Part shown: in pieces, positions 1-10,961 of the stretch
How the letters are laid out: the number at the start of each line of letters is the position of its first letter
Position numbering within the stretch: the first letter of the stretch is position 1
Assembly (NCBI GenBank): GCA_034509755.1
Contig: CM067544.1
Coordinates: 19,091,001-19,155,000 of the forward strand
Reading direction: 5' to 3'
From: Anisodus tanguticus
Taxonomy: Eukaryota > Streptophyta > Magnoliopsida > Solanales > Solanaceae
DNA length: 64,000 nt
Notes under the pieces: model-generated
Databases searched by the model: none
Told to the model about the DNA's origin: nothing
Seen by the model: only the letters and a program-made list of their open reading frames with translations
Position numbers and translations under genes: made by a program

Positions 1-275
1 TTAGGGATGGATTGAACTAATTTTTAGTGCAAATTGCGCAAGCAAAACTGGAAAACGGAACAATGCAACGACTAGCTAAGACTCATGTCGGAGGTGTTCT
101 GCGCTAGTTAACACTCATGCAGGCTAAGGAGCCACAACTCCCAAAGGCGGCTACTAACCATCTGATTCACTATAGCAAACCCTCTCTTTACTCAATAAAC
201 GGGAGAATCAAGACTATTCAGAAAGAATTAAATCACACAGACAGTATATAAAAGTTATTAAATTTTATTTGGTAC
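1..275 (-). other. Start of intron 1 of the TBL gene
   Basis: On the minus strand this follows the splice donor at 275-274 and holds no recognisable TBL exon in any frame. It is read as intron continuing out of the window; that is an inference from the missing second exon. Confidence 0.5.
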
Positions 276-574
276 CTTGGCAAGTTGCAAGAATCAGGCT
301 TCCAAGCATATCTGAGGTACTCTTTATCAGGTCTTCCATATTTTATGCAATCAAATTCAGGATCAATAAATGGGCAATTTGAAGATTGGTAAAGAGGGAA
401 TGAAGGGTCAATAACCCATTGGCCTTGAAATAAATTGCAACTACTCATTAATTCTCTGTTTATTCTCAAATTCAGAATATCACTAACATTGTGTACTACA
501 AGCTCTGATTTAACAGTTTGTTCTTGTAACAAGAGAGAAATAATAATAGTAATAATAAAGAGCAAATTTGACAT
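276..574 (-). CDS. Trichome birefringence-like (TBL) protein, first exon only
   Basis: This is the amino-terminal exon of a TBL/PMR5-family protein. Such proteins are Golgi enzymes that O-acetylate cell-wall polysaccharides. The ORF opens at ATG 574 with a hydrophobic signal/anchor segment (residues about 3-17). The cysteine-rich TBL N-terminal domain follows, with CNLFQGQWV, CPFIDPEFDC, GRPD and CNLPR, at the spacing usual for the family. The reading frame continues past the domain only into low-complexity sequence. A splice donor (AG|GTACC, GT at 275-274) sits directly after the LPR codons, so I end the exon at 276. The family's GDS and DxxH catalytic motifs lie in later exons, and none appears in 1-275, so the rest of the gene lies beyond the left edge. 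Family assignment is strong. Which TBL member it is, and whether the gene is intact, cannot be told here. Confidence 0.85.
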
Positions 575-621
575 AATGACTTGGTTTTGAAATTGCTCTT
601 TGGTTTTGGTTTGGTCTTTCT

Positions 622-631
622 TTTTATATTA
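622..631 (-). promoter_or_regulatory. Possible TATA box of the TBL gene
   Basis: On the minus strand this reads AATATAAAAA, about 50 bp upstream of the start codon at 574. The position suits a plant core promoter with a short leader. The match is generic in AT-rich DNA. The stretch from 632 to 946 shows nothing else recognisable. Confidence 0.3.
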
Positions 632-946
632 TTGGTAAAGAACAAAGGAGAGAAAGAAGAGAGAGTGCTATGGAAAAGAAAGTTGGTGCTTCAAAATTGA
701 TCAGTACGTGCGATTTATATAAAAACAAAAAAGGAAATATCTTACTTTATTTTAATTTTTGTAACAGTCTTGACTAGACATGATTTATAAGGGAAAAAAA
801 ATTGGTTGCGTCAAAAACTGATTAGTACGTACATATATATCTTCATCATATATATTATCATATATTAAGGGAAACCCCTAAGCCTAAAATTAGATTACGA
901 AAATGTCCTTTAAAAGTTGATTGACCCATTTGCCCTCCACTAAATT

Positions 947-1102
947 TGTAGAATTGTATTAATCTCCCGTAGAGAGCTTTTCTCATTAATACAAAATATA
1001 TATAGGGTATACAATGTAGAATCCTTATACAATAGGGATCCTATATTTACCATAATTACATAAGACTAAATATGGCTAAATAATATTGTACACATTCTAA
1101 TA
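947..1102 (-). repeat. 3' LTR of copia element 1
   Basis: This 156-bp repeat pairs with 10314-10469. On the minus strand it begins TATTAGAATG and ends TTCTACA, so the 5' TG has become TA in both copies. It is flanked outside by AAATT (942-946). Confidence 0.92.
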
Positions 1103-1115
1103 CACTCCCTCAGTC
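1103..1115 (-). other. Polypurine tract of copia element 1
   Basis: Minus strand GACTGAGGGAGTG abuts the 3' LTR, where plus-strand DNA synthesis is primed in LTR elements. Its place fixes the element's orientation. Confidence 0.7.
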
Positions 1116-1120
1116 TGAGC

Positions 1121-2735
1121 GGGAGGAGATCAGACGCTAATATTGGATCTAAAGTCAAGGAATAACTGTCTAGGAAGGCCTTTTGTGAATATATCTGTAT
1201 ACTGATAAGAAGAAGGCACATGCAATACCTTGACATGACCGAGTGCAACCTTCTCACGAACAAAGTGGATGTCCATCTCAATATGCTTGGTTCGCTGATG
1301 CTGAACCGAATTATGAGATAGATAGATGACGGATATGTTGTCACAATAAACCAAAGACGTCTTAAGCAACGGACACTGAAGCTACAGAAGAAGGTTTCGG
1401 AGCCACCAGATCTCAGCAACAGCATTAGCAACACCTCTGTACTCTGCTTCTGCACTCAAACGAGATAATGTGGCATGTCTCTTGGCAGACCAAGAAATGA
1501 GATTATCCCCCAAGAATACAAAATAGCCTGAGGTGGATCATCGTGTGTCCGGATAGCCTGCCTAATCAGCATTCGTATATGACAACAACCTGGTTGGTGT
1601 TGAGGGGTATAGATGCAGTTTATAATCAAGTGTACCCTTAACGTATCGAATGATATGTTTAAGGGCAGTAAAATGAGGCTCACTGGGGGGAATGCATGAA
1701 TAAGCATAACTGCTGAACAGCATAAGAAATATCAGGCCTGATGAAAGTAATGTATTGTAGTGCACCTGCAAGACTCCAGTAGAGAGTGGGATCTGACACT
1801 GGATCACCATCCAAAGCACTAAGCTTTGATTTAGAGTCAATTGGAGTAGACATGATTTTGCAATTTGCCATTTTAGCCATGTACACAATCTCATCTGCAT
1901 ACTTACACTGATAAAGAAATATAGTATCTGCAGATCTAGTCATTGAAATCCCCAAAAAATAGTTCAACTTCCCCAAGTCACTCATAGCAAATTCTGTTTT
2001 GAGCAATGCAATGATCTAATTTTTCAACAACTCAGATGAGGCAGTAAGCACAATATCATCCACATACAATAATAAATATGCAATGCTACTACATCTATGA
2101 AAAATAAATAGAGAATTATCATACTTGCTGCATACAAATCCACTCTGCATGATATACTGTGCAAAACGATTATACCACGCTCTAGGGGTCTGTTTTAAGC
2201 CATAAAGTGACTTACGAAGATGACATACGTACTGAGGGGCGGCTGGATGGACAAAATCGGGCGGCTGGTGCATGTAAACAGTTTCCTTTAAATCCTCATG
2301 TAAAAAGGCATTTTTTACGTTGAGCTAATGAATCGGCCAATGCTTACCATAGCAATGCTCAGGACTGTATGAATAGTGGTCGGTTTAACAACCGAACTGA
2401 ATGTCTCTCCACAATCAATGTCCTCTTGCTGATTAGTATCATTTGCCATAAGTCTTGCCTTATATCTTTCTAAGTCACCATTGTCTCTGTACTTGTGACG
2501 AAAAAGCCACATGCACCGGATCATATTCACCCCCTCCAGTCGAGGAACCAAATCCCAAATATGTTATTTCATTAAAGCATTAAACTCCTCACATATGGCT
2601 GCATTATAATTTAGGTCTAGTTTGGCTAATTTTGGGCTTTTGGGAATTGGAAAAATGATTTGTGTAGACAGGTTAAATTGGACTTTCGATTTGAAAATCC
2701 CATATTGTGCACGGGTTTCCATATTGTGTGAGGGT
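1121..2735 (-). pseudogene. Copia pol remnant: reverse transcriptase and RNase H
   Basis: Reading leftward from 2735, the RT entry segment is followed by an in-frame stop near 2565. Then come the finger/palm region (2551-2315), the palm with the YVDDI catalytic motif (2273-2016), and the thumb/connection with SDLGKLNYFLG and TFIRPDISYAVQQ (2006-1680). The connection and RNase H start are in another frame (IIRYVKGTLDYKLH, then the DAD-type acidic motif, about 1690-1562). The RNase H end (YCDNIS, RTKHIEMDIHFVREKV, DIFTKGLP; 1369-1130) is in yet another. At least four stops or frameshifts separate these blocks, so no functional polyprotein is possible. Catalytic RT aspartates remain. This is the C-terminal half of a copia polyprotein. 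Confidence 0.9.
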
Positions 2736-3058
2736 GCGGACTGGTATTGCTACTGGGTATCTAGTCGGGTGCACTATTTTTGTTAGGGGTCGGGTTCAGT
2801 TTACTGCATGGTGTCAGAAATTTAGTGTTGTGGTAGGGTGGGTGACTCGTGATTGTTTATAGTAGCTGGTGTATGGGTTGTCGTCGTTCTGGGTTGGGCG
2901 AGTATGGGAGCAGTGGTGGTGTTGGGTGTTGTCACCGATCTCAATAAATTGGGACTGACGGATGATGATAGGGTGGGGTACGGTGTCAATAGTGATTGGG
3001 ATTCGGGTTGTTTGGTGGTGGTCCAGGTGTGCAAGGGTGGTTGTCGGTGGTTGGTGGG
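2736..3058 (-). pseudogene. Copia integrase-RT linker remnant
   Basis: The minus strand encodes a Pro/Thr/Ser-rich stretch (3070-2822), the low-complexity linker usual between integrase and RT in copia polyproteins. It breaks at 3059, exactly where a gypsy LTR terminus (TGTCACACCC) begins. The linker's partner, the integrase, is absent from the window. Confidence 0.7.
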
Positions 3059-5983
3059 TGTCACACCCATTTTTTACCGCAGCTCGCGACGTAATGGCAT
3101 CGATTCTCTCTCTCTGATTGATAAATGTTGTTGAGGAGTCGTCATCTAATTATTCTAAGGTGAATTAGGACACCTAAATATAAAAAAAAATGCTGCAAAG
3201 TGAACTCCTATTATTGGTCTGCGAAAATATGAGATTCTAGGTAAGGATTCTTTATTATTCTAAAGAGAAAAGGGTTAGGCACCCTTTAAGATCCGCTAAC
3301 CTGCGATTGTCCGGTCAAACTCATGCTTATTTATATGTACTTAGAAAATGCATGTTTAAAAAATAAAATTAAAATGATGTTGCAAGTATTTAATGAAAGG
3401 ATGCATTTTATACAAGTATGCATTTGTATGGCTTTGTTTAAAAAATACATATAAAGTTGATTTTGGATAAAAGTATGCATTTGTATAAAAGTTGACAAAA
3501 ATATATACAAGGTGATTTTTGGGGTGAAACATGTATTTGTATTGTATTATTTACAAAAATACATTCAAAGTAATTTGTTGGATTAAAACACACTTTTGAT
3601 TGCATTATTTACAGAATATATGCAAAGTGATTTTTTGGATAAAACATGCATTTGTATGGCATTGTTTATAAATATATATACAAGGTGATTTAGTAAGAAG
3701 AAAACAACTTATTGGTAATGCAAAGAAAGTGATATTTTAAAAGTCATTTTAAATAACGAATCAGATAAAAACAAAACTCTATTTGTATGATTAATAGTGT
3801 GAGTAAAACGTGACCAATAGTTTTTAAAATTCTGAACAGTTCAAAAATAAGCTAGCGTTTTGAAGGTATGAGCGACGAACCTAAAATAAATAAAGTAACA
3901 TTTTGAAAGTATGGGCGACGGGCCTAAAAATAGATAAACTAGCGATTTCCGATTTTAAATCTATTCTTTCTAGATTATTAATTCTAAGTTTACCTATTCT
4001 AAATATTTCAATAATTACACAAGTACAATAAATAATATTACAATACAAAATAAAATAAAGCCGAATTAAAGAAAATAAAACAACAATAAAATAAATCATC
4101 TCCGAGGGGTATCTTGTCTTGTTTAACATTCGTAAGTGTTCGTTGCAAACTGTCAAGAACAAACTGTTAGAAATAATTGAATATAAATAACTTCAGATCC
4201 GTATCCAAAACAGTAAGTGGTTTGATTAAGGAGGGCTCAGACTTAAATTTTGAAAAGATCATTCCAATCACGTCGTGGTTGCGAACATATCGTTGGTTAT
4301 TTTAGTTGTCTTGCCTACCGAACATGTTGGTCTCTCGGATAAAAAAAAGATTTAAGTTTCATCCTTGCCCGGAAATTTTTATTTCCGTCTTTCCAACTGT
4401 GGAGGCCTAAAAAATCAACGGATATTTTTCATCGGTCAGTGTAGTATCATGTTGAAATCAGTAAATTATACCAAAACAGCAAACCAAAACCGAGAATCAA
4501 TTTCCGAAAGCACACAACCTCAAATTCAATTTCATCGGCCTAGGTGTAGTATTTGTTCAATATTAGTTAAGCAAAATAATACAAGTGGGTAAAACAGTCC
4601 AAATCAACACCGTAAAGGCAAACATAATGCACCAAAAATACAGCAAAGATACAACAGCAATACTGCCTTAAAAGGCAGTCACAATATTCCGGAAAAAAAT
4701 AACAGACCCGAATCGGAAAACCCGACCCGAATCAATTTTTCTTGGATTTTCAGATAACCAACAAAATATCAAAACTAATTTCTGGAAATTTTACTCGACC
4801 CGGGTTGACCGACCCAACCTGGATCGATGACCCAACTCGAATCAGTTTTTCTTCGATTTTTAGATAACCAACAACAAAATATCAATACCAATTTTTGGAA
4901 ATTTTACTAGACCCGGATTCTGGACCGACCCGACCCGAACAGAAACAAAGCAAAAATAAACCAAAATTTCTGATTTTCCACACCAAAATCCACTGAAATC
5001 TAGGTGTAAATTTCAGACTCAAAAGATCAATAATTTCAACTTGTATTTTCGGATTCTTAAGATGAAGAACAACACAAAAAAGAAAGCAATGCAAACCTTA
5101 AGAGAATCTTAGATTTTGAATTTCGGATTTCAAGATTGAACCCTGAATTTCGGCTTCCCAAAAATCCCCTCCCAAAATGAAGAACAAATGGGGGTTTTAT
5201 AGGTGATTTTCCCCCTAAAAACCTAGTTTGAAAATCGAAATGAAAGGGCAAAAGGTTGCGGATTTTAGACAAATTTTGGGGGTATGGGTTGCGGATTTTC
5301 GGGGATAAGGGTATGGGATGTGTCGGGTGTCAGGGGTTGGTGGCTTGTCGAAGGTGGCGTCGGCGTAACAGAGGAGGGTAGGTGGTGGTGTCGGGTCGGC
5401 GAGGTGAAGGGGGTGTGGGGTTGGGTGTGGCGACTTGGGGAGGTTGAGAGAGAAAGGGGTGTGGGGTGATTAGGTTTTAGGGTTTGTTTGTTTTTATTTT
5501 TAGGTTTTTAGGGGGGTAGGTAATGGGTTGGTCGAAAATAAGGAAGGAGGAGTTAGGGCCGATTGGGCCTGGTCGGTTGGGGTGGCCGATTGAGCCTTTT
5601 TTTTTTTTGGGTTATGGGGTTTTGTTTTGGGTTGGGAAATAAATGGGTTTAAAATATAAAAAGAGGTTTTATTATTAGAAAGATGCTTAAAAAATATATA
5701 AATTGTAAAGATAAAAAAAAAATAACAATATGATAATAATAAAAACATAATATTTGCGAAATTCTTACTGCTTAATTAAAATAAAAAAATGTGATGTCGT
5801 TTTTGCAAAATAAAATAACATAGAGTATTATGATAAAGACTATGATTGTGATTTTAAAAAGGCAAATGGTTGTAGAAATACGAATATATATATATATATA
5901 TATATAATAATTGTTTTGAGGTGTCAAAAATATTTAAAATTGCAAATAAATAGGAAAATATAGGACAAAATTGGGTGTCAACA
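3059..5983 (-). repeat. 3' LTR of the truncated Ogre/Tat element
   Basis: The plus strand runs from TGTCACACCC to GGGTGTCAACA, the same termini style as the LTR at 13882-17772. Shared internal blocks include the AGGAGTCG(C/T)CA-TCTAATTATT stretch near 3135, GATCCGCTAAC near 3290, the GGCCTAAAAAATC block near 4405 and two CGACCC-rich repeats (4690-4940). Length is about 2.9 kb. Apparent ORFs inside it have no recognisable protein similarity. Confidence 0.85.
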
Positions 5984-5999
5984 GCTGCCCCTCTTTGGC
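5984..5999 (-). other. Polypurine tract of the truncated Ogre/Tat element
   Basis: The minus strand reads CCAAAGAGGGGCAGC directly before the LTR. The same motif occupies the matching place at 17773-17788. Confidence 0.65.
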
Positions 6000-6219
6000 C
6001 GGAAATGATGAAAGAGTTTTCAGACAAAGAAATTGACTGAGTAGCCAATTTTGTCCCGATCATCGGGACTTGAATGAAGGATAGAGATAGAATCCTGAGG
6101 GGGAAGAAGTTGCAAAGGTGGCGCGAATTCGAGAAATATTGCCCCAGTATCGAGTTACGATAACACTGTTACGGATGTGGCGCAATATTGGAAAAGAGCG
6201 GAACGACGTTTGAAGTATT

Positions 6220-6460
6220 TCCCCAATGCAGATGACGCCGTTGCATAGGCGTAATGAAATGACGTCGTTGCTTAGACGTTGTGCAGATGCCGATGTTGCA
6301 TAGCCATAATGAAATGACATCGTTGTATAGTCGTGATGCAGATGACGCCGTTGCATAGGCGTAATGAGATGACGTCATTGTATAGACGTGATGCAAATGA
6401 CGTCGTTGCATAGGTGTAATGAGGTGACGTCATTGTATAGACGTGATGCAGATGACGCCG
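6220..6460. repeat. Tandem array, about 33-bp alternating units
   Basis: Units alternate ATGACGCCGTTGCATAGGCG and ATGACGTCATTGTATAGACG variants, forming an array of about 66-bp double units. It lies in the 3' UTR of the truncated Ogre/Tat element. Many units carry the palindrome TGACGTCA or near matches. ORFs read through it are repeat artefacts. Confidence 0.8.
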
Positions 6461-6465
6461 TTTGG

Positions 6466-6905
6466 TGGGCGTCTGATTGAAATTAAAATACCCGCATTAG
6501 AAGGTCGGCGCCTGATTGAAATTAAAATACCCGCATTAGGAGGTGGGTGCTTGACTGAAAATAAAATACTCGCATTAGGAGGTGGGCACCTGATTGAAAA
6601 TAAAATACTTGCATTAGGAGGTGGGCGCCTAATTGAAAATAAAATACCCGCATTGGAAGATGGGTGCCTGATTGAAATTAAAATACCCGCATTAGGAGGT
6701 GGGCGCCTGATTGAAATTAAAATACCAACATTAGTAGTGTACGCCTGATTGAAATTAAAATACACGCATTGGAAGGTGGGCGCCTGATTGAAACTAAAAT
6801 ACTCGCATTAGAAGTTGGGCGCCTGATTTTAATTAAAATACCTGCATTAGGAGGTGGCGCCTGCTTTAAATTAAAATACCCGCATTAGAAGGTGTGCGCC
6901 TGATA
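6466..6905. repeat. Tandem array of about eleven 39-bp units
   Basis: The unit is GGGCGCCTGATTGAAATTAA followed by AATACCCGCATTAGAAGGT, repeated about eleven times with scattered substitutions. Because 39 is a multiple of three, the array stays open in frames on both strands and yields spurious repetitive ORFs. A related array with a shorter unit lies at 18155-19030 in the other Ogre element. Confidence 0.9.
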
Positions 6906-9190
6906 TGATGTCATTGTATTGACGTAATGCATCGTGACCCTGAAGTCGAAATGCTATGTTGAAGTTTTCGCAAACTCAATCTGGATGAAACGTTAATGAG
7001 TGGATATAGGCAATGTAAGATGAATAGATGAGGATGAGAACATGACCCTGGCACGAAATATCGTCCTTGTACATACATAATGCAGTTGGGACCCTATAGG
7101 TCAAGATGGTGCTTTTGTACAGACGCCAAACATGAACGTGATCCTTGTGGGCTGAACTGTGATGCGGAGGTTCTTTGCCAAATTAAACACACATGTTGCG
7201 GCTTCCCTGCCTCTGTCAACCTGAAGACCTGCACTCAAAGAAATTCATGAGTTTGGGGGAGGGGCGGTTGATTCGCGTTGACTTTGTTGCTTTGGCTCTT
7301 GATGCTTGCAAGCTCAGACTAGTTTGGATTGAAGACTTAGTTGGCCGGCACCTTTCCATGTCTATTGGCGTATTCTTGCAGTGAACCCTTAAAATTTGGC
7401 CAGTTTATGGTATATGAGGATGCTGAACTTTCAACTGGACAAAACCGAGTTTGTGTAGGTAGCTTGCTTGTCCTATTAAGGCGATCAGGTGGGCGTATTG
7501 CGTTATGTGCAATATAAGGGAGAAAATTTTCCAATGGTGTGACCGATGCCGATATAGGCCGCCTACGTATTCCGTCGAGGAAATCAGGTCATAACGTAGT
7601 TCATGTCTGCTATCGAGGAATGGAAATCAAATTCTGGGTTGTTTATCTAAGACTCTGTGGGAAAAAGAAATTTGAGTTTGTAGAATATTTTTTGGTAAAA
7701 GAGAGTAATTAGAGTTTGAAAAATGATGCAATATATTTTGCATTTTGTTGTTTTTGATGTTTTATTATTTTTTTGTATTTTTTGTATTATCTTTTTTAAA
7801 AAAGTTAAAAAGAAATCACGTCTTGACTTCAGTTGGTACCAACAATTAGTTTTGTGCTTAAGGGCTCCCGTTATTTGCTTTCTATCTAACCGAGACTGAT
7901 TCAAGAGTAATTCCTACAGCTTCAGATGCTACCTCAGACATACCTGAGTATCGACACTTGCTTCAAGCCAAGATTTCAACCTATACGTATCATCATGTTT
8001 CAAATGCCCTCACGAAAAGAAAGTCTCTTCCTCAGATATATTTCAGTGTTTTGAACTTTGGGACGTCTAGAGAAGTACACTCACCCTCAGAAAGATGTTC
8101 AATGCATTTTATTGTGATATCATAGGCTTGGCCTTCATGTGAGTATCCACTAATGTGAGATCCCTATGTATAGGATCATGTAGGGCTTGTTATGGGTTTG
8201 TAGTATATGCTTGGGGAAAGGAAAATATATCATTTGAGTAAGGATTGACTAATCCTTCCTTGAGCGTTGGATTATGTCTGCGCTTGGTATTTGTGTGCTT
8301 TGACGTTGATCTATTTCTTTTTTTGTATTGACTTCTTTTGAATCTTTCGTTTGGAGCTTTTTCTTCTTTTTGGAGTTATTTCCTAATTTTTTCTTTTCTT
8401 GATATTGTTGAGGCTTTTGACTTCTTCTTTGTGTGAAGGCGTCCTTTTATTTTGTTTTCTTTTTCTCTTTTGGAACTTTGCACTTTTATCTTTGAAAACT
8501 TCAACTTGGATCTTTGTCAGCAATCTGCACATTTCTCATGCGCTCAAGGAGGTCGGACCAAGAGAGATATAGTGCGTGTATGCACTCAGAAAGGGTATAT
8601 GCATAATATGTGGTTGTCAAAAGAATATGCTTTAGGCTTGAAGGGGGAATGCTACAGATAATGCTATTTGGTACGATATTTGGTACGGGGAAGGCTCAAA
8701 CGGATCAAACAAAGCCTACGATCATTTCCTATACCAAGTGTTATTCAGGATTTCGCCTCAACAAACATTCGAGCCAAGTTCTATATCACAATGCAATGTA
8801 ATTGAACTTATTCTAAAACTCACCACACAATGCACATGAAACGATGAGGTTGATTTTATTCTTAACTTGGAAGCAAGTAAAATAATTTTTCAAGTGTCAC
8901 TATAGGTGTATATGAGAGGTACCAAAAGAATCTATAGTTTACCACGAAGTTAGTCTTCTCCACCATACATATTGTTACTTATTCTTTCCTATGCACACTC
9001 CTAAATGTGTTGGTATCAACCAAGTCAACCAATGATACTTAAAATATTTTTTTTTTTGTATTCTTTGAATAAATAGTACCGAACCCAAATAGGGCTGCCT
9101 ACGTATCTCATCTTTGACGAGAATCATGTGCGCGTAGTTCGTTCAGATATGTTATAAAAATGTATGCTTGAAAAAGAATTCATCCACGAT
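6906..9190. other. Ogre/Tat 3' UTR, noncoding
   Basis: I see no supported gene here. The GCCTACGTATTCC and GTAGTTCATG blocks near 7560-7605 and near 9090 recur at 19880-20030, next to integrase in the full element, which marks this as 3' UTR. Short ORFs in the stretch resemble nothing recognisable. Confidence 0.55.
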
Positions 9191-9194
9191 AGGA

Positions 9195-9425
9195 TAGTAA
9201 GAGTAAAAATTGTATAAAACAAATGATTGTCCACTATGGGACGAATGCAAAGTAAAATGACTTTCCACGATAAGATGAATGCAATGAAAAAATGATTGTC
9301 CACGATAGGATGAATGTAATGAAAAAATGATTGTCCACAATAGGATGAATGCAATGAAAAAAAAATGAATGTCCACAATAGAATGAATGTAATGAAAAAA
9401 ATGAATGTCCATGATAGGATGAATG
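9195..9425. repeat. Tandem array of about 34-bp units
   Basis: Units of the form ATGATTGTCCACGATAGGAT followed by GAATGCAATGAAAAA repeat about six to seven times with substitutions. A second short motif, CCCTTTCTAAGGTGGACA, repeats at 9448-9530. The overlapping ORFs on both strands are artefacts of the array. Confidence 0.8.
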
Positions 9426-9894
9426 AAAAGATGGGTAAGCCAGATATGTCCCTTTCTAAGGTGGACAAGGCGAGTACATCCATTGTTAAGGTGGATGCGG
9501 AAGTATGTCCCTTTCTAAGGTGGACAGAGAAGTGCGTCCCTTTGGCGGGTTCGTTCCACTTTCGTTGGGTAGCGTTCCGCAAGGACTAGATTTACATTTT
9601 TAGCGGTGTCGAACTCGAGAAGGGTTACCTACGTATCACACCGTATGGTGAGAATCAGACACACATAGTTCGTGAGGATATGTTGTAAAATGTATGATAT
9701 AAAGGAATTATGTAATGAAAATTAAGCATATCAATTGAATTTGCAAATATGTAAAAAAAAAAAAAGTATAGACAAACTCAAAGTGATGCCTCGTTGAATC
9801 TGGTGTTGGCTGACTTCTTCCAGTCAAAATATCTCCCGGTCATCTTTGTGAAAACTTTTTGCTTTGTTCTTTCCTGGAGAGAGAAAAAAAATTA

Positions 9895-10230
9895 TGGGGG
9901 GGTTGAGACGTATACGAGGTGTATGTGAGGCCGTATACGAGGTGTATAGCGGCATATGTAGGTTGTATATGTGCATTTTCGATCGTAAGCTAGGTGTATA
10001 TCGGCTTATGGAGGCCGTATACGTGTAGTATATAGTGGATGGAGAGGTATATCAGCCGTATACATGTGTATATCGACGTATATGGGTTGTATATGAGGGG
10101 TATACGACATGTTGAAAAGATAGGGAGGGAAATATGGCGGTATATCAGTGATATATCGGGTGTATACATGGCTGTTTGTAGAGTATAAGGGCTGGACAAC
10201 TGTATATCAGCGTATACCGACGGTATACAG
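9895..10230. repeat. GTATAC-rich degenerate repeat in the copia leader
   Basis: The 6-bp palindrome GTATAC and close variants (GTATAT, GTGTAT) recur every 10-25 bp, in phrases such as GCCGTATACGAGGTGTAT. The block lies just inside the primer-binding site of copia element 1, so it sits in its 5' untranslated leader. No protein is recognisable. Confidence 0.6.
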
Positions 10231-10301
10231 GCGGTTTGGTGCCGGAAAAAGAAAGGGAATGGCGGCCAAATTTTAGGTTTTAGGTCGGGAAGGATTATTG
10301 A

Positions 10302-10313
10302 CTCTTGATACCA
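10302..10313 (-). other. Primer-binding site of copia element 1
   Basis: Minus strand TGGTATCAAGAG abuts the 5' LTR and is complementary to the 3' end of initiator tRNA-Met, the usual copia primer. Confidence 0.8.
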
Positions 10314-10469
10314 TGTAGAATTGTATTAATCTCCCTTGGAGAGCCTTTCTCATTAATACAAAATATATATAGGGGTATACAGTGTGGAATCCTTATACAA
10401 TAGGATCCTATATTTACCATAATTACATAAGACTAAATATGGCTAAATAATATTATACACATTCTAATA
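10314..10469 (-). repeat. 5' LTR of copia element 1
   Basis: This is the 156-bp partner of 947-1102, about 4% diverged, followed outside by the target duplication AAATT (10470-10474). Confidence 0.92.
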
Positions 10470-10922
10470 AAATTAATCCTTCATCATTAATGTGCTATGA
10501 AAAAACAATTTATGAATTTTGTCTCAAAATTAATTGACTTGGCTACCGAAGAGTTTTAGTACACGTGAAGGTAATGAAGAGTCAATTGAGTCCTTTCATT
10601 ATCTGCCACTATATTACTCTCCAAACCTACAAATTAGTAATAGTTAATTGCACTTAATTAGGTTCATGTAATGTACAATTTTAAGCAATTGAAGAGATTG
10701 TATCATCATTTATGGTGAATAGAAACAAGTACGAAGAGCCACAACTGTAAATATTTAGAAAAGGAAATGGATGCATTGGATGCTCTAAAAAAAATTTATC
10801 TGTTGTTCCGAGTATCTGGCCACTAGAGTAAGTGGTAAAAACATTTTTCCAATTAATTCTTTTCATTTCAAATTATGTTCAAAGTGCAAGAGTCATGTTC
10901 CTTCATTCGGTAAAAGACAAAT

Positions 10923-10924
<2 letters not shown>

Positions 10925-10959
<35 letters not shown>
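10925..10959. repeat. (AT)n microsatellite
   Basis: An uninterrupted AT dinucleotide run of about 35 bp. A shorter (TA)n run lies at 5886-5907. Confidence 0.95.

Positions 10960-10961
<2 letters not shown>

Larger units (their letters stand above)
3059..9880 (-). mobile_element. Truncated Ogre/Tat-type Ty3/gypsy remnant (3' LTR plus 3' UTR)
   Basis: The fragment starts with a complete-looking LTR (3059-5983), then a polypurine tract, then a long noncoding region matching the 3' UTR of the Ogre/Tat element at 13882-31517. Shared features are the GCCCCTCTTTGG block beside the LTR, tandem units built on CCCGCATTAGAAGGTGGGCGCC, and repeated GCCTACGTATC blocks near 7560, 9090 and 9620. No integrase, RT or gag sequence follows, and there is no second LTR, so the 5' portion is lost. 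The right end is uncertain: the last shared block is near 9660 and copia leader sequence seems to begin by about 9890. Confidence 0.75.
947..10469 (-). mobile_element. Ty1/copia LTR retrotransposon, interrupted and internally deleted
   Basis: The element has two 156-bp LTRs (947-1102 and 10314-10469) and a perfect 5-bp target duplication AAATT at 942-946 and 10470-10474. A primer-binding site for initiator tRNA-Met lies inside the right LTR (10302-10313) and a polypurine tract inside the left one (1103-1115), which sets the orientation as minus. The LTRs differ by about six substitutions and two single-base indels. Only the C-terminal half of pol survives (about 1121-3058). The gag, protease and integrase region has gone, and its place is taken by a Ty3/gypsy fragment (3059 to about 9880). 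The likely history is insertion of a gypsy element into the integrase-RT linker, then one deletion removing the gypsy 5' part together with copia gag-integrase. Confidence 0.9.

Noticed and set aside
2853..3134. 93-codon plus-strand ORF crossing 3059
   Set aside because: Spans the junction between the copia linker and the gypsy LTR, antisense to the linker; chance frame.
6430..6765. Repetitive open frames on both strands (ISIRRPP-like and GGGRLIEIK-like repeats)
   Set aside because: They are translations of the 39-bp tandem array, which stays in frame because 39 is divisible by three. No Met context, domain or codon signal supports a protein.
9124..9589. Overlapping ORFs rich in Ile, Phe and His, or in Met and Asn
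   Set aside because: Both strands of a roughly 34-bp tandem array; no domain.
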